From the NCBI GenBank assembly GCA_046341775.1, contig JBKDQQ010000045.1, forward strand, positions 1 to 64,000: a DNA stretch of 64,000 nucleotides, read 5' to 3'. Each line of letters starts with the position of its first letter. The first letter of the stretch is position 1. Position numbers and translations under genes: made by a program. The DNA comes from SXXH01 sp041165735. GTDB lineage: Bacteria > Planctomycetota > UBA1135 > GCA-002686595. Below, in pieces: positions 55,422 through 64,000 of the stretch. Below the pieces are notes generated by a model. The model was not told the origin of the DNA. It saw only the letters and a list, made by a program, of their open reading frames with translations, and did not search any database.

Positions 55422-55969
55422 ACCCTCTTCCGCCTGCCCGTTCCGCCGCGGCGCTGGAGCGCGCCATGCGCGCGGCCATGCGCGCCCGAAATGGCGCCCG
55501 ACATGGCGCCCGACATGGCGCCCTGCACCGCGGCTGCCCGGCGTCCTGCGCGCTCGGATTCGTCGGGGCGCAATGGTGTTGATCGCGCGACGCTTCGCCA
55601 CTCGCGTGGACTCCGTTTCACCGTCGGCTGCTCGGACGTTGGCGCGCAGGGCCCCGGCGCGGATTCGCCTCGGCCCCGCGGCGCACGCGCCCCACCTTCG
55701 ATCCGGTCGCGGCGTGCAACTCGAACAGGGTCCGGTCGCCGCGAAGCGCGCTCGGATGCGCGGCTGGGTCGGGTCTTCCACGAGCTGCGCGCCGTTCGAC
55801 ATCGGTCCACCAATATCCATGCGCCTTTCGAGCCATGCGGTCGGTGGCGACGACGCGAGACCAAGTTCGATTCGCAGGAACTCGTGCAGTCGCCACGGCA
55901 TGGAGCCTACGCACAAGGTCCGGGCCAAATGGGCTCGAGCGCCAAGCGCCGCGGGGGTCGCCGGGAATC
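55422..55969. other. Unassigned region between tRNA-Cys and the secreted-protein cluster
   Basis: Nearly 550 bases. Open frames exist on both strands but encode Arg/Ala/Ser-rich sequence without motifs, typical of non-coding high-GC DNA. It holds a 12-base tandem repeat near 55478-55523. It may contain the promoter of the gene starting at 55970, or a long leader. I see no gene here that I can support. Confidence 0.45.
55478..55523. repeat. Short 12-base tandem repeat
   Basis: ATGGCGCCCGAC occurs at 55491 and 55503, with a partial third copy at 55515 and a diverged copy at 55478. It lies in a non-coding stretch after tRNA-Cys. Confidence 0.7.
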
Positions 55970-58534
55970 ATGCTGCATGGCGTGTTCCCCTTGCCCATTT
56001 CGCACTCCCGTCCTGGCCGCGCGTTGCTTCAAGCGGTGTCGTGCCGCGCCGTCCTCGTGCTGTTGGCCTGCGCTTCCGCTTCCGGCGCGCGAGCGGCGAG
56101 CGGCCAGCAACTTCCGTCCTCGACGGGGCAGTCGAGCCTCCGCCCGCAACCGCTTCCATGCGTGCCCCTGCCGGACGAAGCTCCGACCCTCGTGCAGATG
56201 GCGTCCATGGGCCAGGCGGTGGCGCGCATCGAGGTCGTGCTGCCCGGAGCCAGCCCGTTCTTGCTGCGCGCGACCATTCCGGTGCCGCGCGGCACGCTGC
56301 GCAGGGACGCGGCGCTCGCGCCTCTCGTCCTGCGCGGAGCGGACGGCGTGCTGGAGCCCACGCAACTGGACGTCGTCACGCACCATCCGCGCGAGATCGA
56401 CGGTGCCGACGTGGTCGAATTGATCTCGCTCGCGCGCAGGCCCGCGGGCGCCCGTCCGGGCCAGCGCGTGGTGTACGAGGTGGTGCGCCAGGACGCGTCG
56501 CGCGCGCCGTTCGCAGCCCCGCCCGCGGTGGCGAGCCTGGTGCAGTCCGCCGGCGCCGTGCGCCTGCGGGCGCGCGACGGGTCGGGACGCGTCGTCGAGG
56601 CCGACTTGCTGCGCGACGCGCGCCTCGACGGGCCGTCCTTGGAGCCCATCTCCTCGGGTGGCCTGTTGCGCGCCGACCGGATGCACGCCGTCGCCGTCGC
56701 GTCGACGGGCGGCGCGCACTCCTTCGGCGTGCAAGTATTCTTGACACAGCACGCCACCAGCGACGCCGTGCGGCTCGACCTGCAGGTGCACAACGCCTTC
56801 TCGGGCGAGGACCAGGTCGAGCCGCTCGACGACGTGCTCGGCGACATCCTGTTCGAGTCGCTCGAACTCGTCGTGCCCGCTGGTTGGACCGTCGTTCCCG
56901 TCCATGGCGATCCCTTCCTCGGGGTGGAACAGGACGGACCGGACGGGCGAGTGCTGCCGATCGTGGCGGCCTTGCCCGATGGCGCGCTGCACATCCTGCC
57001 CCAGATGTCGCGCTTCCATCGGCGTTTCGTGCTGGCTCCCGCAGGCGAGCGCGACGCGGCCGAGTCGCTGGCGCGCGAGGATGGGCGCGGCTTCGTCGTG
57101 GCGGGCGCGACGAGCAGCGGGATCGAGGGCTTCTCGTGGTGGAACGCCGCGACCGCCAGGTATTGGCCGCAGCGCAGCCCCTTGCCGCGCTGGGATCCGG
57201 CCGTCGTCTCCAGCTTGCGCGCCTCGCTGGCCTCCGAGCACGCGAGTCTCGCCAACCTCGTGCAGGCCGGAACCCCGAGTCCGACCGGCTATCCCGTCGC
57301 CGTGGGCGCGTTGGGGTGGTGCCACCCATGGGGCTCCGCCTACGGCGGAATGTCCGGCGGGGACGAGATCTACCTGTGGGACGGCGTCGACGTGGCGGCG
57401 GCGTGCAGCGTCGAAGGCTTGCGCGCGGCGCAACTGCGCCTGCGCATGTACGCGTGCCGCCAACCGAACATGCTCTACGAGGGCCGCGGTCGCCCCATGG
57501 CGGTCGAGGACTGGATCGTGGAAGCCCAAGGCGCCCGTTGGTTCCCCGTGTGGTGGTTCAACGGACCCTTGCTGCAGCAGGCGGATCCGTGGGGCTTGGC
57601 GAGCGCGGACCAGTCGCAGCGCAGCGCGGCGGCGGCCGCGGGGAGGCTGCCCTCGTACGAGGCCGCCCTGCGCGCCTACATGCCGATCGACTACCAGCAT
57701 CTCGTGCGCCACGCGCGCAACGCGAAGACCCTGGCGTGGTTGGCCAACGACCCGTTGGCGCGCTTCGAACTGGAGACGCAGGCGGAGAGCTGGCGCTTCT
57801 CCTTTCCCGAATTGCCGCAGACTTCGTGGGGCGACGCCATCTCGACCGGATTCCTGCACGAGCGTCGGCACGTGGATGCCCATCCAGGCGAAGGGCTGGG
57901 CATCGGCCGCGGGGAGGCTTGGGGACTCGACGTGCTCGTCGCTTGGCACTCCATGGCGCCGCAGCGCCTGCGGGAGCGGTACATGCCGTTCTTCGAGCGC
58001 TTCGCGCGCCTCCTCGACGAAGGCCAGCGCGCGTGCGACGGGACCCTGATGGCGTGGCCCTCGACCAGTTGCTTCGGCGGCCTCTATCGCGTCCGCACCC
58101 AGACGGAGACGGCCATCCTCGAGCACGCCCTGCTCGGACTGCGCGCCAGCGCGCTCGTCGGAGCCGCGCCTTGCGCCGATCTCCAAGTGGAACGCGTCCT
58201 GCGCCGCTCCTACGCTTCGACCATCGCGGCTCCCGCGTGGAGCGCCGCTTTGGCGGGGCCTTTGGTCAAGGTCGCCGTCGGTCCCATCGACGAAGCGCTT
58301 CCGGGGTACTGCGGGTGGGTTCCCGACGATGGCCGGTCGAGCGAGGTGGATCTGTACCAGTCCGAGTCGAGCTTCGCCCATGCGTGGCGCGCCACGCACG
58401 ACGACGAGTACCTGGTGAAGGTCGCGCAGTTGAGGCGCCAGGCGGATTGGCGCCAGGTGCTGGCGGCGCCGCTGGTCAATTGGCGCAACAACCTCGCGCT
58501 GCAGCGCCTCGCGCAGGACCATCCGGGGCCCTGA
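55970..58534 (+). CDS. Large secreted or lipid-anchored protein of unknown function (paralogue A)
   Basis: 854 residues. The N-terminal 'AVLVLLACASASGARAAS' can be a normal signal peptide or a lipobox (LLAC). I do not recognise a domain. The protein is clearly homologous over its full length to the protein encoded on the opposite strand at 60328-62823: shared 'IPVPRGTLRR/VPVPRETLRR', 'GDILFESLELVVPAGW', 'RFHRRFVLAP', 'GGDEIYLWDGVDVAAA', 'PVWWFNGPLL', 'HVDAHPGEG', 'GRGEAWGLDVLVAWHS', 'RVRTQTETAILEHALLG', 'WRNNLALQRLAQD'. Conserved Trp, His and Asp clusters in the C-terminal half look like a helical-barrel enzyme, but no catalytic motif can be named. ATG 55970 is preceded by GGGA; ATG 55835 would add 45 residues. 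Confidence 0.75.
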   Translation: MLHGVFPLPISHSRPGRALLQAVSCRAVLVLLACASASGARAASGQQLPSSTGQSSLRPQPLPCVPLPDEAPTLVQMASMGQAVARIEVVLPGASPFLLRATIPVPRGTLRRDAALAPLVLRGADGVLEPTQLDVVTHHPREIDGADVVELISLARRPAGARPGQRVVYEVVRQDASRAPFAAPPAVASLVQSAGAVRLRARDGSGRVVEADLLRDARLDGPSLEPISSGGLLRADRMHAVAVASTGGAHSFGVQVFLTQHATSDAVRLDLQVHNAFSGEDQVEPLDDVLGDILFESLELVVPAGWTVVPVHGDPFLGVEQDGPDGRVLPIVAALPDGALHILPQMSRFHRRFVLAPAGERDAAESLAREDGRGFVVAGATSSGIEGFSWWNAATARYWPQRSPLPRWDPAVVSSLRASLASEHASLANLVQAGTPSPTGYPVAVGALGWCHPWGSAYGGMSGGDEIYLWDGVDVAAACSVEGLRAAQLRLRMYACRQPNMLYEGRGRPMAVEDWIVEAQGARWFPVWWFNGPLLQQADPWGLASADQSQRSAAAAAGRLPSYEAALRAYMPIDYQHLVRHARNAKTLAWLANDPLARFELETQAESWRFSFPELPQTSWGDAISTGFLHERRHVDAHPGEGLGIGRGEAWGLDVLVAWHSMAPQRLRERYMPFFERFARLLDEGQRACDGTLMAWPSTSCFGGLYRVRTQTETAILEHALLGLRASALVGAAPCADLQVERVLRRSYASTIAAPAWSAALAGPLVKVAVGPIDEALPGYCGWVPDDGRSSEVDLYQSESSFAHAWRATHDDEYLVKVAQLRRQADWRQVLAAPLVNWRNNLALQRLAQDHPGP

Positions 58535-58578
58535 GGGTCGCCGCCCGACCCGCACCTGCGCGGATGGGGGGCTGCGCC

Positions 58579-58584
58579 TATCAT
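58579..58584 (+). promoter_or_regulatory. -10-like hexamer TATCAT, 6 bases before the protease start
   Basis: TATCAT ends six bases before ATG 58591. An SD-like GAGGG also lies directly before the start, so both leaderless and leadered translation are possible. Confidence 0.4.
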
Positions 58585-58590
58585 CGAGGG

Positions 58591-60270
58591 ATGCAGCTTC
58601 TCGCACCCTCGCTCTGCCTGGCCGTCCTGGCCTTCTCCGCCTCCTCCAGCGCCCAAGTCTCCCAAGGGGGGCTGCCGCTGGGCTTGCAACGGCCCTTGGA
58701 TGGCGACGTTCCCACCTTGGTGCTGCCGGCGCCGGATGTGGCCACCCTGCTGGCCGAGGACGCGGCGCGCAACCACAAGCCGCTGCGCTACGGCGCGCTC
58801 GTGCCGCTGCAGGCGGACCTCGCCGACGGGCTTTGGAACGAGCTGCCCGATGGCAGCCGCGCTTGGCGCCTGCGCGTGGCCTCGCCCGGCGCGAAGTCGC
58901 TCGCCCTGGAGTTCGCGCGCTTCGAACTGCCCGAGGGCGCGACGCTGCACGTCTACCACGAGGATCGCGAGCAGATCCTCGGCGCGTACACGCGCGCCAA
59001 CCGCCACGACGATGGCGGCTTCGTGTTCGAGCCCTACGGCGGCGATTCGCTGGTGCTGGAGCTGGACCTGCCGGCCGGGGCCGCGAGCCCGCTGCTCGAG
59101 GTCGCGCACGCCATCCACGACTACCGCGACGTGCAGGGCCTGATGGAGGGGCGCGTGCGCCTGGATGGATCGCAGCAGGCGCTCGGCGCATGCCTCGTGG
59201 ACGTGAATTGCCCGCAGGGCGATCCCTATCCGACCCAGAAGCGCGCCACCATGCGCACCCTCTCGGGCGGAGCCTTGTGCTCGGGCGCGCTGCTCAACAA
59301 CACGGCGAACGACAACATCCCGTATGTGCTGACCGCCGACCATTGCGGGCAGACGGCGAGCACGGTGTTCCTCTTCCGCTACCAGACCAGCGGCTGCGCC
59401 ACGGGCTCGGCCCCGACTTCCTACAGCACGTCGGGTTGCACCTTGCTGACGACGAGCGCGACCTACGACTGCCGTCTCTTGCGCATGAACGCGCTGCCGC
59501 CGGCGAGCCACGAGCCCTACATGGCCGGTTGGACGCGCAGCACGGGCAACGCCACCATGGCCTTCGCCATGGGCCACCCGGGCGGCGGCCCGAAGAAGAT
59601 CTCGATCGACGACAACGGCACGGCCAGCGAGACGGCGCTGTGGCGCGTGCAGTGGAACACGGGCACCCTCGAGGGCGGCAGTTCCGGCGGGCCGCTCTTC
59701 GACCAGAACGGGCGCGTGAAGGGCCCAGCCTGCTGCGTCGACGCCTTCGTCTGCACGGGGCAGACCGCGTGGTTCGGCCGCTTCGACCGGTTCTGGACGA
59801 GCAACGCGCTGGCGCAGTGGCTCGATCCCGCGGGCGCGAATCCGACCACATTGAACGGCCGGGATCCCTATCCGCCCTGCGTGCCGCCGGCCAACGACTG
59901 CAGCACCTCGCCCAACTCCGTCGGTCCTGGCGCGACCATGAGCTGGTCGGGATCGACCGTGCGTTCGCAGGACGACTTCACCATCGTGGCGAGCGGCCTG
60001 CCGCCGGGCGCGGCGAACATCTTCTTCTACGGACCGACGACGAGCTTCACGGTCTTCGGCAACGGCTTCCGCTGCATCGGCAATCCGATCACGCGCCTGC
60101 CGGTCTCGAACGCCAGCATCTTCGGCGACTCCGCCGTGCCTGTGGGCCTCGCCGGATCGCAGATCGACGCGGGCGAGACCTGGTACTTCCAGAACTGGTA
60201 CCGCAACCCCGCCGGCGGCGGGGCGGGCTTCAACCTGTCGGATTCGCTGCGCGTGCCGTTCTGCTTCTAG
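58591..60270 (+). CDS. Secreted trypsin-like serine protease (lysyl-endopeptidase type) with conserved C-terminal module
   Basis: 559 residues. Signal peptide 'LAPSLCLAVLAFSASSSAQ'; an N-terminal propeptide-like domain to about 210; then an S1-fold protease with His 251 ('LTADHCG'), Asp 293 ('TYDCRLLRM') and Ser 365 ('EGGSSGGPLF'), the complete triad. The several cysteines and 'MGHPGGGPKKIS' resemble Achromobacter lysyl endopeptidase. From about 430 there is a C-terminal module ('IFFYGPTTSFTVFGNGFRCIGNPITRL' region, 'WYFQNWYRN', 'FNLSDSL') shared with the secreted protein at 24016-26082. It lies between two homologous secreted proteins, 56 bases after the first, and may process them (inference). 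A stem-loop follows the stop. Confidence 0.88.
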   Translation: MQLLAPSLCLAVLAFSASSSAQVSQGGLPLGLQRPLDGDVPTLVLPAPDVATLLAEDAARNHKPLRYGALVPLQADLADGLWNELPDGSRAWRLRVASPGAKSLALEFARFELPEGATLHVYHEDREQILGAYTRANRHDDGGFVFEPYGGDSLVLELDLPAGAASPLLEVAHAIHDYRDVQGLMEGRVRLDGSQQALGACLVDVNCPQGDPYPTQKRATMRTLSGGALCSGALLNNTANDNIPYVLTADHCGQTASTVFLFRYQTSGCATGSAPTSYSTSGCTLLTTSATYDCRLLRMNALPPASHEPYMAGWTRSTGNATMAFAMGHPGGGPKKISIDDNGTASETALWRVQWNTGTLEGGSSGGPLFDQNGRVKGPACCVDAFVCTGQTAWFGRFDRFWTSNALAQWLDPAGANPTTLNGRDPYPPCVPPANDCSTSPNSVGPGATMSWSGSTVRSQDDFTIVASGLPPGAANIFFYGPTTSFTVFGNGFRCIGNPITRLPVSNASIFGDSAVPVGLAGSQIDAGETWYFQNWYRNPAGGGAGFNLSDSLRVPFCF

Positions 60271-60282
60271 TCGCGCGCGCCG

Positions 60283-60304
60283 CGCGTCAAGTTCCCTTGA
60301 CGCG
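60283..60304. terminator. GTCAAG-TTCC-CTTGAC stem-loop after the protease gene
   Basis: A perfect stem of 9 bp when flanking pairs are counted (core 60286-60301), 15 bases after the stop. It lies between convergent genes and may serve both; same core motif as at 26100 and 55001. Confidence 0.65.
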
Positions 60305-60327
60305 GCGGCGCGTCGCGCTGGCGCGCT

Positions 60328-62823
60328 TCATTCCGCGATCAGGTCCTGCGCCAGGCGCTGCAGGGCGAGGCGATTGCGCCAGTTCGACAGCGGCGCGTCG
60401 AGGACCTCGGCGATCCCGCTCCATTGGAAGAGCTCGGAGGCCTTGTCGAGGAACACCTCGTCGCCCGTCTCGCGCCAAGCGTGGGCGAAGCTCGACGGAC
60501 AGAGGTAGTCGTCGATCTCCTGCGTCTCGCCGCCCGGCGGCACCCAGCCGCAGTACGAGGGCTGCGCGGCGGCGTAGGGGCCGACCGCGACCTTGAAGAG
60601 CGGACCGTGGCGGTCGGCGCGCCACACGTCCGGCCGGATGGTCGAGTACCACGAGCGCTCCAGCACCTGCGTCGCCGTCGCCGCGGCGGACGCGTCGTCG
60701 CGAGCCAGCGCGGACTCGCGCATGCCGAGCAGCGCGTGCTCGACGATCGAGGTCTCCGTCTGCGTGCGCACGCGGTGCTGTCCGCCGAACATGTTTGAGG
60801 CGGGCTGCGCCATGAACGAGCCGGTGCAATCGACCTGGCCGTCGTGCAGCAACTGCGCCACCAACGCGAACAAGGGGCGGATCTCCTCGCGCCGCTCGTC
60901 CGACGCCAAGGCGTGCCAGGCGACGAGCGTGTCGATGCCCCAGCCCTCGCCGCGGCCGAAATCCACGCCCTCGCCCGGATTGGCGTCCACATGGCGCCGG
61001 TCCGCGAGGTAGCCGGTTTCGATGGCGGCTCCGCCGCCATTCTGCGGCACGATCGGGTAGGAGAGGCGCCAACCTTCGGCCTGGGCTTCGAGCTCGAGGC
61101 GCGCCAGCGGATCGTTGGCGATCCAGCACAAGGTCTTGAGCGTGCGCGTGTGGCGCACGAAGTGCTGGTAGTCGATCGGCTCGTAGTTGCGCAGCGTCGT
61201 CGCGTAGGGCGCCATGCGTCCGCTCGCCTGCGCGAGCTGCGCCTGCGATTGGTCGGCCGACTCGTAGCCGAAGGGATCCGCGACCCACAGCAGCGGTCCG
61301 TTGAACCACCACACCGGCAGCAGCGCGCCGTTCGCGCCCTGCGCCAACCAACCTTCCACGCGCATCGGATCGCCGTCGAGCTCGAACAGCACGTTGGGCT
61401 GGCGGTCGACGTACATGCGCATGCGCAACATCGCCGTCCGCACGCCCTCCTTGCTGCGCGCCGCCGCGAGGTCGACGCCATCCCAAAGGAAGATCTCGTC
61501 GCCTCCGGTCATGCCTCCGTAGGGGATGCCGAAGGGATGCGCCCAGCCCAGCGCCGCGCTCTGGATCGGGTAGCCGCCCGGACTGGCCGACCCCGCGGCG
61601 ACTTGCGCCACCAGCGCCGCATGCTCGGATGCGAGCGACTGGCGCAACTGCAGGTCGATCGACTCGCCCCAGGCGGGGAAGGCCGTCTTCTGCGGCCACC
61701 AACGCGCCGTGTCGGGGTTCCACCACGAGAAGAGTCCGGGTCCCGGCACGACGAAGGCGAGGCCCTCCTCCGCGGCCAGCGCCTGCGCCACGTCCAGCTC
61801 GTCGACTGGCGCCAGCACGAAGCGCCGCTGGAAGCGCGAGCGCTGCGGCAGCAGGTGCAGGTCGTCGCCGGGCAGGTCCTTGACGATGGGCAAGGTCGCG
61901 CTGTCGCCGGACACGGAGGTCGTGCCCAGTTGCGGATCGACGAAGCACGGCACCGCGCGCCAACCCGCGGGGAGGACGAGCTCGAGTTCCTCGAAGAGGA
62001 TGTCTCCCAACGCGTCGTCCGAGGCGTCCGTCGCGTCGCGCCCGGTGAAGGCGTTGTGGACGTGCAGATCGAGGCGCACGGCCGAAGTCCACGCGTGCTG
62101 CGTGACGAAGGCGTGCACGCCCATCAAGTGCGGCAGCGTGGGCGCGGCTCCGCCCACCACGACGACTGGTTCCAAGGTCGTGTGCGTGCGGTCGCGCCGG
62201 TAGATGCGTCCATCGGCCTCGACGCTCCAACCCGGGCCGCCTTCGCGCAGGGGCCGGGTCAGGTCCGATTCGTAGACGTGGCCGCGGGCGTCGCGCGCGC
62301 GCAGCACGATGCCGCCGCGCACTCCGGCGAGATCCTCGCCCGAGACCGGCGCGAGGAACGACTCGTGCAGCGTGTCCTGCCACACGAGGTCGTACTGCAC
62401 GCGATCGCCCGGTTGCGCTCCGAGCGGCGGCTCGACTAGCGCGACCACTTCGACGGCATCGGCCCCATCGAGATCGAGCGCCCGTTGCGCGACCACTTCG
62501 ACCTGCGTGGGCGAGAGCACGCCGTGCGAGTCGCGCAGGCGGAAGGGCCGGTTCTGCGCTCCGCGTCGCAGCGTCTCGCGCGGCACGGGCACGACGGCGC
62601 GCACCTGGATCACCGGCAACGATCCGACCTCGACCTCGAGCTTGGCCACGACGCCGCCAGGCTGGGCCAATTGAGCCAAGGTGGGCTCGTCGCCCGACGG
62701 CCCCGGCGACTCCGGCGCGGGAGTGGTTCCGCCACCGCCGCAGCCCGCCATCACCGCCACCAACAGTCCCGTGCACCACCACGTCGCGCTGCCCGGCGCG
62801 ACGGAGCCTTCGTTGTCTCGCAT
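60328..62823 (-). CDS. Large lipoprotein of unknown function (paralogue B)
   Basis: 831 residues, homologous along its length to the protein at 55970-58534. The N-terminus 'LLVAVMAGCGGGG' is a clear lipobox (MAGC), so it should be lipid-anchored. Key shared stretches: 'VPVPRETLRRGA', 'ALGDILFEELELVLPAGW', 'RFQRRFVLAPVDE', 'YGGMTGGDEIFLWDGVDLAAA', 'IDYQHFVRHTRTLKTLCWI', 'HVDANPGEGVDFGRGEGWG', 'HRVRTQTETSIVEHALLGM', 'SSFAHAWRETGDE'. ATG 62823 was chosen because GGAGGA lies just upstream; ATG 62880 would add 19 residues before the signal. Convergent with the protease gene, whose stem-loop lies between them. No domain recognised. Confidence 0.78.
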   Translation of the reverse strand: MRDNEGSVAPGSATWWCTGLLVAVMAGCGGGGTTPAPESPGPSGDEPTLAQLAQPGGVVAKLEVEVGSLPVIQVRAVVPVPRETLRRGAQNRPFRLRDSHGVLSPTQVEVVAQRALDLDGADAVEVVALVEPPLGAQPGDRVQYDLVWQDTLHESFLAPVSGEDLAGVRGGIVLRARDARGHVYESDLTRPLREGGPGWSVEADGRIYRRDRTHTTLEPVVVVGGAAPTLPHLMGVHAFVTQHAWTSAVRLDLHVHNAFTGRDATDASDDALGDILFEELELVLPAGWRAVPCFVDPQLGTTSVSGDSATLPIVKDLPGDDLHLLPQRSRFQRRFVLAPVDELDVAQALAAEEGLAFVVPGPGLFSWWNPDTARWWPQKTAFPAWGESIDLQLRQSLASEHAALVAQVAAGSASPGGYPIQSAALGWAHPFGIPYGGMTGGDEIFLWDGVDLAAARSKEGVRTAMLRMRMYVDRQPNVLFELDGDPMRVEGWLAQGANGALLPVWWFNGPLLWVADPFGYESADQSQAQLAQASGRMAPYATTLRNYEPIDYQHFVRHTRTLKTLCWIANDPLARLELEAQAEGWRLSYPIVPQNGGGAAIETGYLADRRHVDANPGEGVDFGRGEGWGIDTLVAWHALASDERREEIRPLFALVAQLLHDGQVDCTGSFMAQPASNMFGGQHRVRTQTETSIVEHALLGMRESALARDDASAAATATQVLERSWYSTIRPDVWRADRHGPLFKVAVGPYAAAQPSYCGWVPPGGETQEIDDYLCPSSFAHAWRETGDEVFLDKASELFQWSGIAEVLDAPLSNWRNRLALQRLAQDLIAE

Positions 62824-62982
62824 GTTCCTCCGTGCCGGCGCCCGTCTGCCCACGAGCTCGGCAAGCGGGTCTTTCGGCACGGGGCACGGTGGCGGATCAA
62901 AGGAAATCGCAAAAAGACCGCCGGCCCCAGGGCCCCGGTTCCCCGTGCCCGCGTCGCGGGAGCGGATCGAAGGCGGTGCGAC

Positions 62983-63990
62983 CTATGTCCGCGCCAGCTC
63001 GCGCAGCGCCAGCTCGCGCCGCGCCAACTCGAGGTCGGCGTCGATCATCGCCGCCACCAGATCCTCCAAGCTGGTGGAAGGGCTCCAGCCCAGTTCGCGC
63101 CGCGCCTTCGACGCGTCGCCGCGCAGATGGTGCACGTCGGCCGGCCGGAACAGCGCCGGATCCACGACCACGTGCGCGCGCCAATCTAGATCGAGGCGGC
63201 CGAAGGCGAGCTCGAGGAACTCGCGCAGGGTGGCCGAGCGTCCGCTGCAGATGCACCAATCGCCCGGCGCGTCCTGCTGGAGCATCGCCCACATGGCGCG
63301 CACGTAGTCGCCGGCAAAGCCCCAGTCGCGCGCCACGTCGAGGTTCCCCAGCTGCAGCTCGCCCTGCAGGCCGAGCTTGATGCGCGTCGCCGCGCGCGTG
63401 ATCTTGCGGGTCACGAAGGCCTCGCCGCGGCGCGGGCTCTCGTGGTTGAAGAGGATGCCGTTGCTGGCGTGCAAGCCGTGGCTTTCGCGGTGGTTCACGA
63501 CCTGGTGGTGCGCGTAGACCTTGGCGCACGCGTAGGGCGAGCGCGGATGGAACGGCGTCGATTCGTCCTGTGGCGCAGGCGCCGATCCGTACATCTCGCT
63601 CGATCCGGCCTGGTAGAAGCGCGTGGGCTTGCAGCCCGCGCGTCGGCGGGCGCGCAACGCCTCGAGCAGCCGCACGACGCCCAACCCCGTCACGTCGACC
63701 GTGTACTCGGGCTGGTCGAAGCTGACCTTGACGTGGCTCTGCGCCGCGAGGTTGTACAGCTCGTCCGGTTCGACGCGGTCGATCAGCTCGCGCAGCCCGC
63801 CCGCGTCGGACAAGTCGCCGTGGTGCAGCTCGACGCGCCGCGCGGCGAGGAGGTGCGCGATGCGTCCCGTGCTCTCGCTCGAGGAGCGGCGCACGAGTCC
63901 GTGCACGCGGTAGCCCTGCTCGAGCAGGAACTCGGCCAGGTAGCTGCCGTCCTGCCCCGTGATGCCGGTGATGAGCGCGATGCGTGCCAT
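62983..63990 (-). CDS. gmd: GDP-mannose 4,6-dehydratase
   Basis: 335-residue short-chain dehydrogenase/reductase-fold enzyme: GDP-mannose to GDP-4-keto-6-deoxymannose, the entry to GDP-fucose, rhamnose and perosamine sugars of surface glycans. NAD(P) motif 'ALITGITGQDGSYLAEFLLEQGY', 'ELYNLAAQSHVKVSFDQP', 'FYQAGSSEMYGSA', active-site Tyr-x3-Lys in 'SPYACAKVYAHH', and 'ILFNHESPRRGEAFVTRKI'. Complete in the window; ATG 63990 is the family start. Only ten bases remain beyond it, so neighbouring sugar genes may lie outside. Confidence 0.94.
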   Translation of the reverse strand: MARIALITGITGQDGSYLAEFLLEQGYRVHGLVRRSSSESTGRIAHLLAARRVELHHGDLSDAGGLRELIDRVEPDELYNLAAQSHVKVSFDQPEYTVDVTGLGVVRLLEALRARRRAGCKPTRFYQAGSSEMYGSAPAPQDESTPFHPRSPYACAKVYAHHQVVNHRESHGLHASNGILFNHESPRRGEAFVTRKITRAATRIKLGLQGELQLGNLDVARDWGFAGDYVRAMWAMLQQDAPGDWCICSGRSATLREFLELAFGRLDLDWRAHVVVDPALFRPADVHHLRGDASKARRELGWSPSTSLEDLVAAMIDADLELARRELALRELART

Positions 63991-64000
63991 CGTGTTGGCT

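Noticed and set aside
55182..55928. Minus-strand open frame after tRNA-Cys
   Set aside because: It runs through the tRNA-Cys gene and has no recognisable sequence.

Overview
The window is a 64-kb piece of a very GC-rich bacterial chromosome with tightly packed, mostly housekeeping genes. Several traits together suggest Planctomycetota: an ECF sigma factor next to a Ser/Thr kinase with a membrane segment and helical repeats, large secreted proteins of unknown function, a GldA/GldF/GldG-DUF4340 ABC operon, and few clear Shine-Dalgarno sites. This placement is inference from gene content; there is no rRNA in the window. I see no CRISPR array, prophage, transposase or insertion sequence.

Left part (1-12.8 kb): the 3' part of an amidohydrolase gene, an OsmC protein and an unpartnered ABC ATPase; a convergent lipoprotein cytochrome c; a B12-dependent radical SAM protein; the isoprenoid operon xseB-ispA-dxs-nadK; and, on the minus strand, lysS followed by a LolC/E-LolD type lipoprotein export pair. 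tRNA-Ala(GGC) with a strong terminator lies upstream of lysS. Next come leuS, a short RNase R-like gene, a small four-helix membrane protein, an aldehyde dehydrogenase, and a glycosyltransferase resembling the selenosugar synthase SenB (19.5 kb). Secreted proteins of unknown role occupy 20.5-26 kb, followed by two RNA methyltransferases.

Middle (28.5-34.3 kb): the most unusual region. A block of about 5 kb (secreted protein, ECF sigma factor, Ser/Thr kinase) lies between two direct copies of one convergent gene junction. The left copy is the intact end of the rsmB-like gene plus a decayed end of the D-amino-acid deacylase gene; the right copy is a decayed rsmB-like end plus the intact deacylase. 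To its right is a three-gene operon (DUF1611/DgcN-like, enolase-superfamily epimerase, N-acyl-D-amino-acid deacylase) that fits D-amino-acid metabolism, then a Sua5-phosphatase fusion, an NtrB/NtrC pair and dnaK with a possible sigma-54 promoter.

Right part (43.7-64 kb): the Gld-like ABC operon, a PilZ protein, ssb, a MoaD-MoaE fusion, a metallo-beta-lactamase fold hydrolase, ETF-quinone oxidoreductase, leucyl aminopeptidase, tRNA-Leu(TAA) and tRNA-Cys(GCA). Two secreted paralogues of about 830-850 residues then face each other across a secreted trypsin-like protease, and a GDP-mannose dehydratase gene closes the window.

Two sequence-level themes recur. A TANNNT hexamer sits 6-12 bases before the start codon of at least 13 first genes, which suggests many leaderless mRNAs. 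A short stem-loop, GTCAAG-N4-(C/T)TTGAC, sits 14-18 bases after several stop codons and is often followed by a long GC hairpin.
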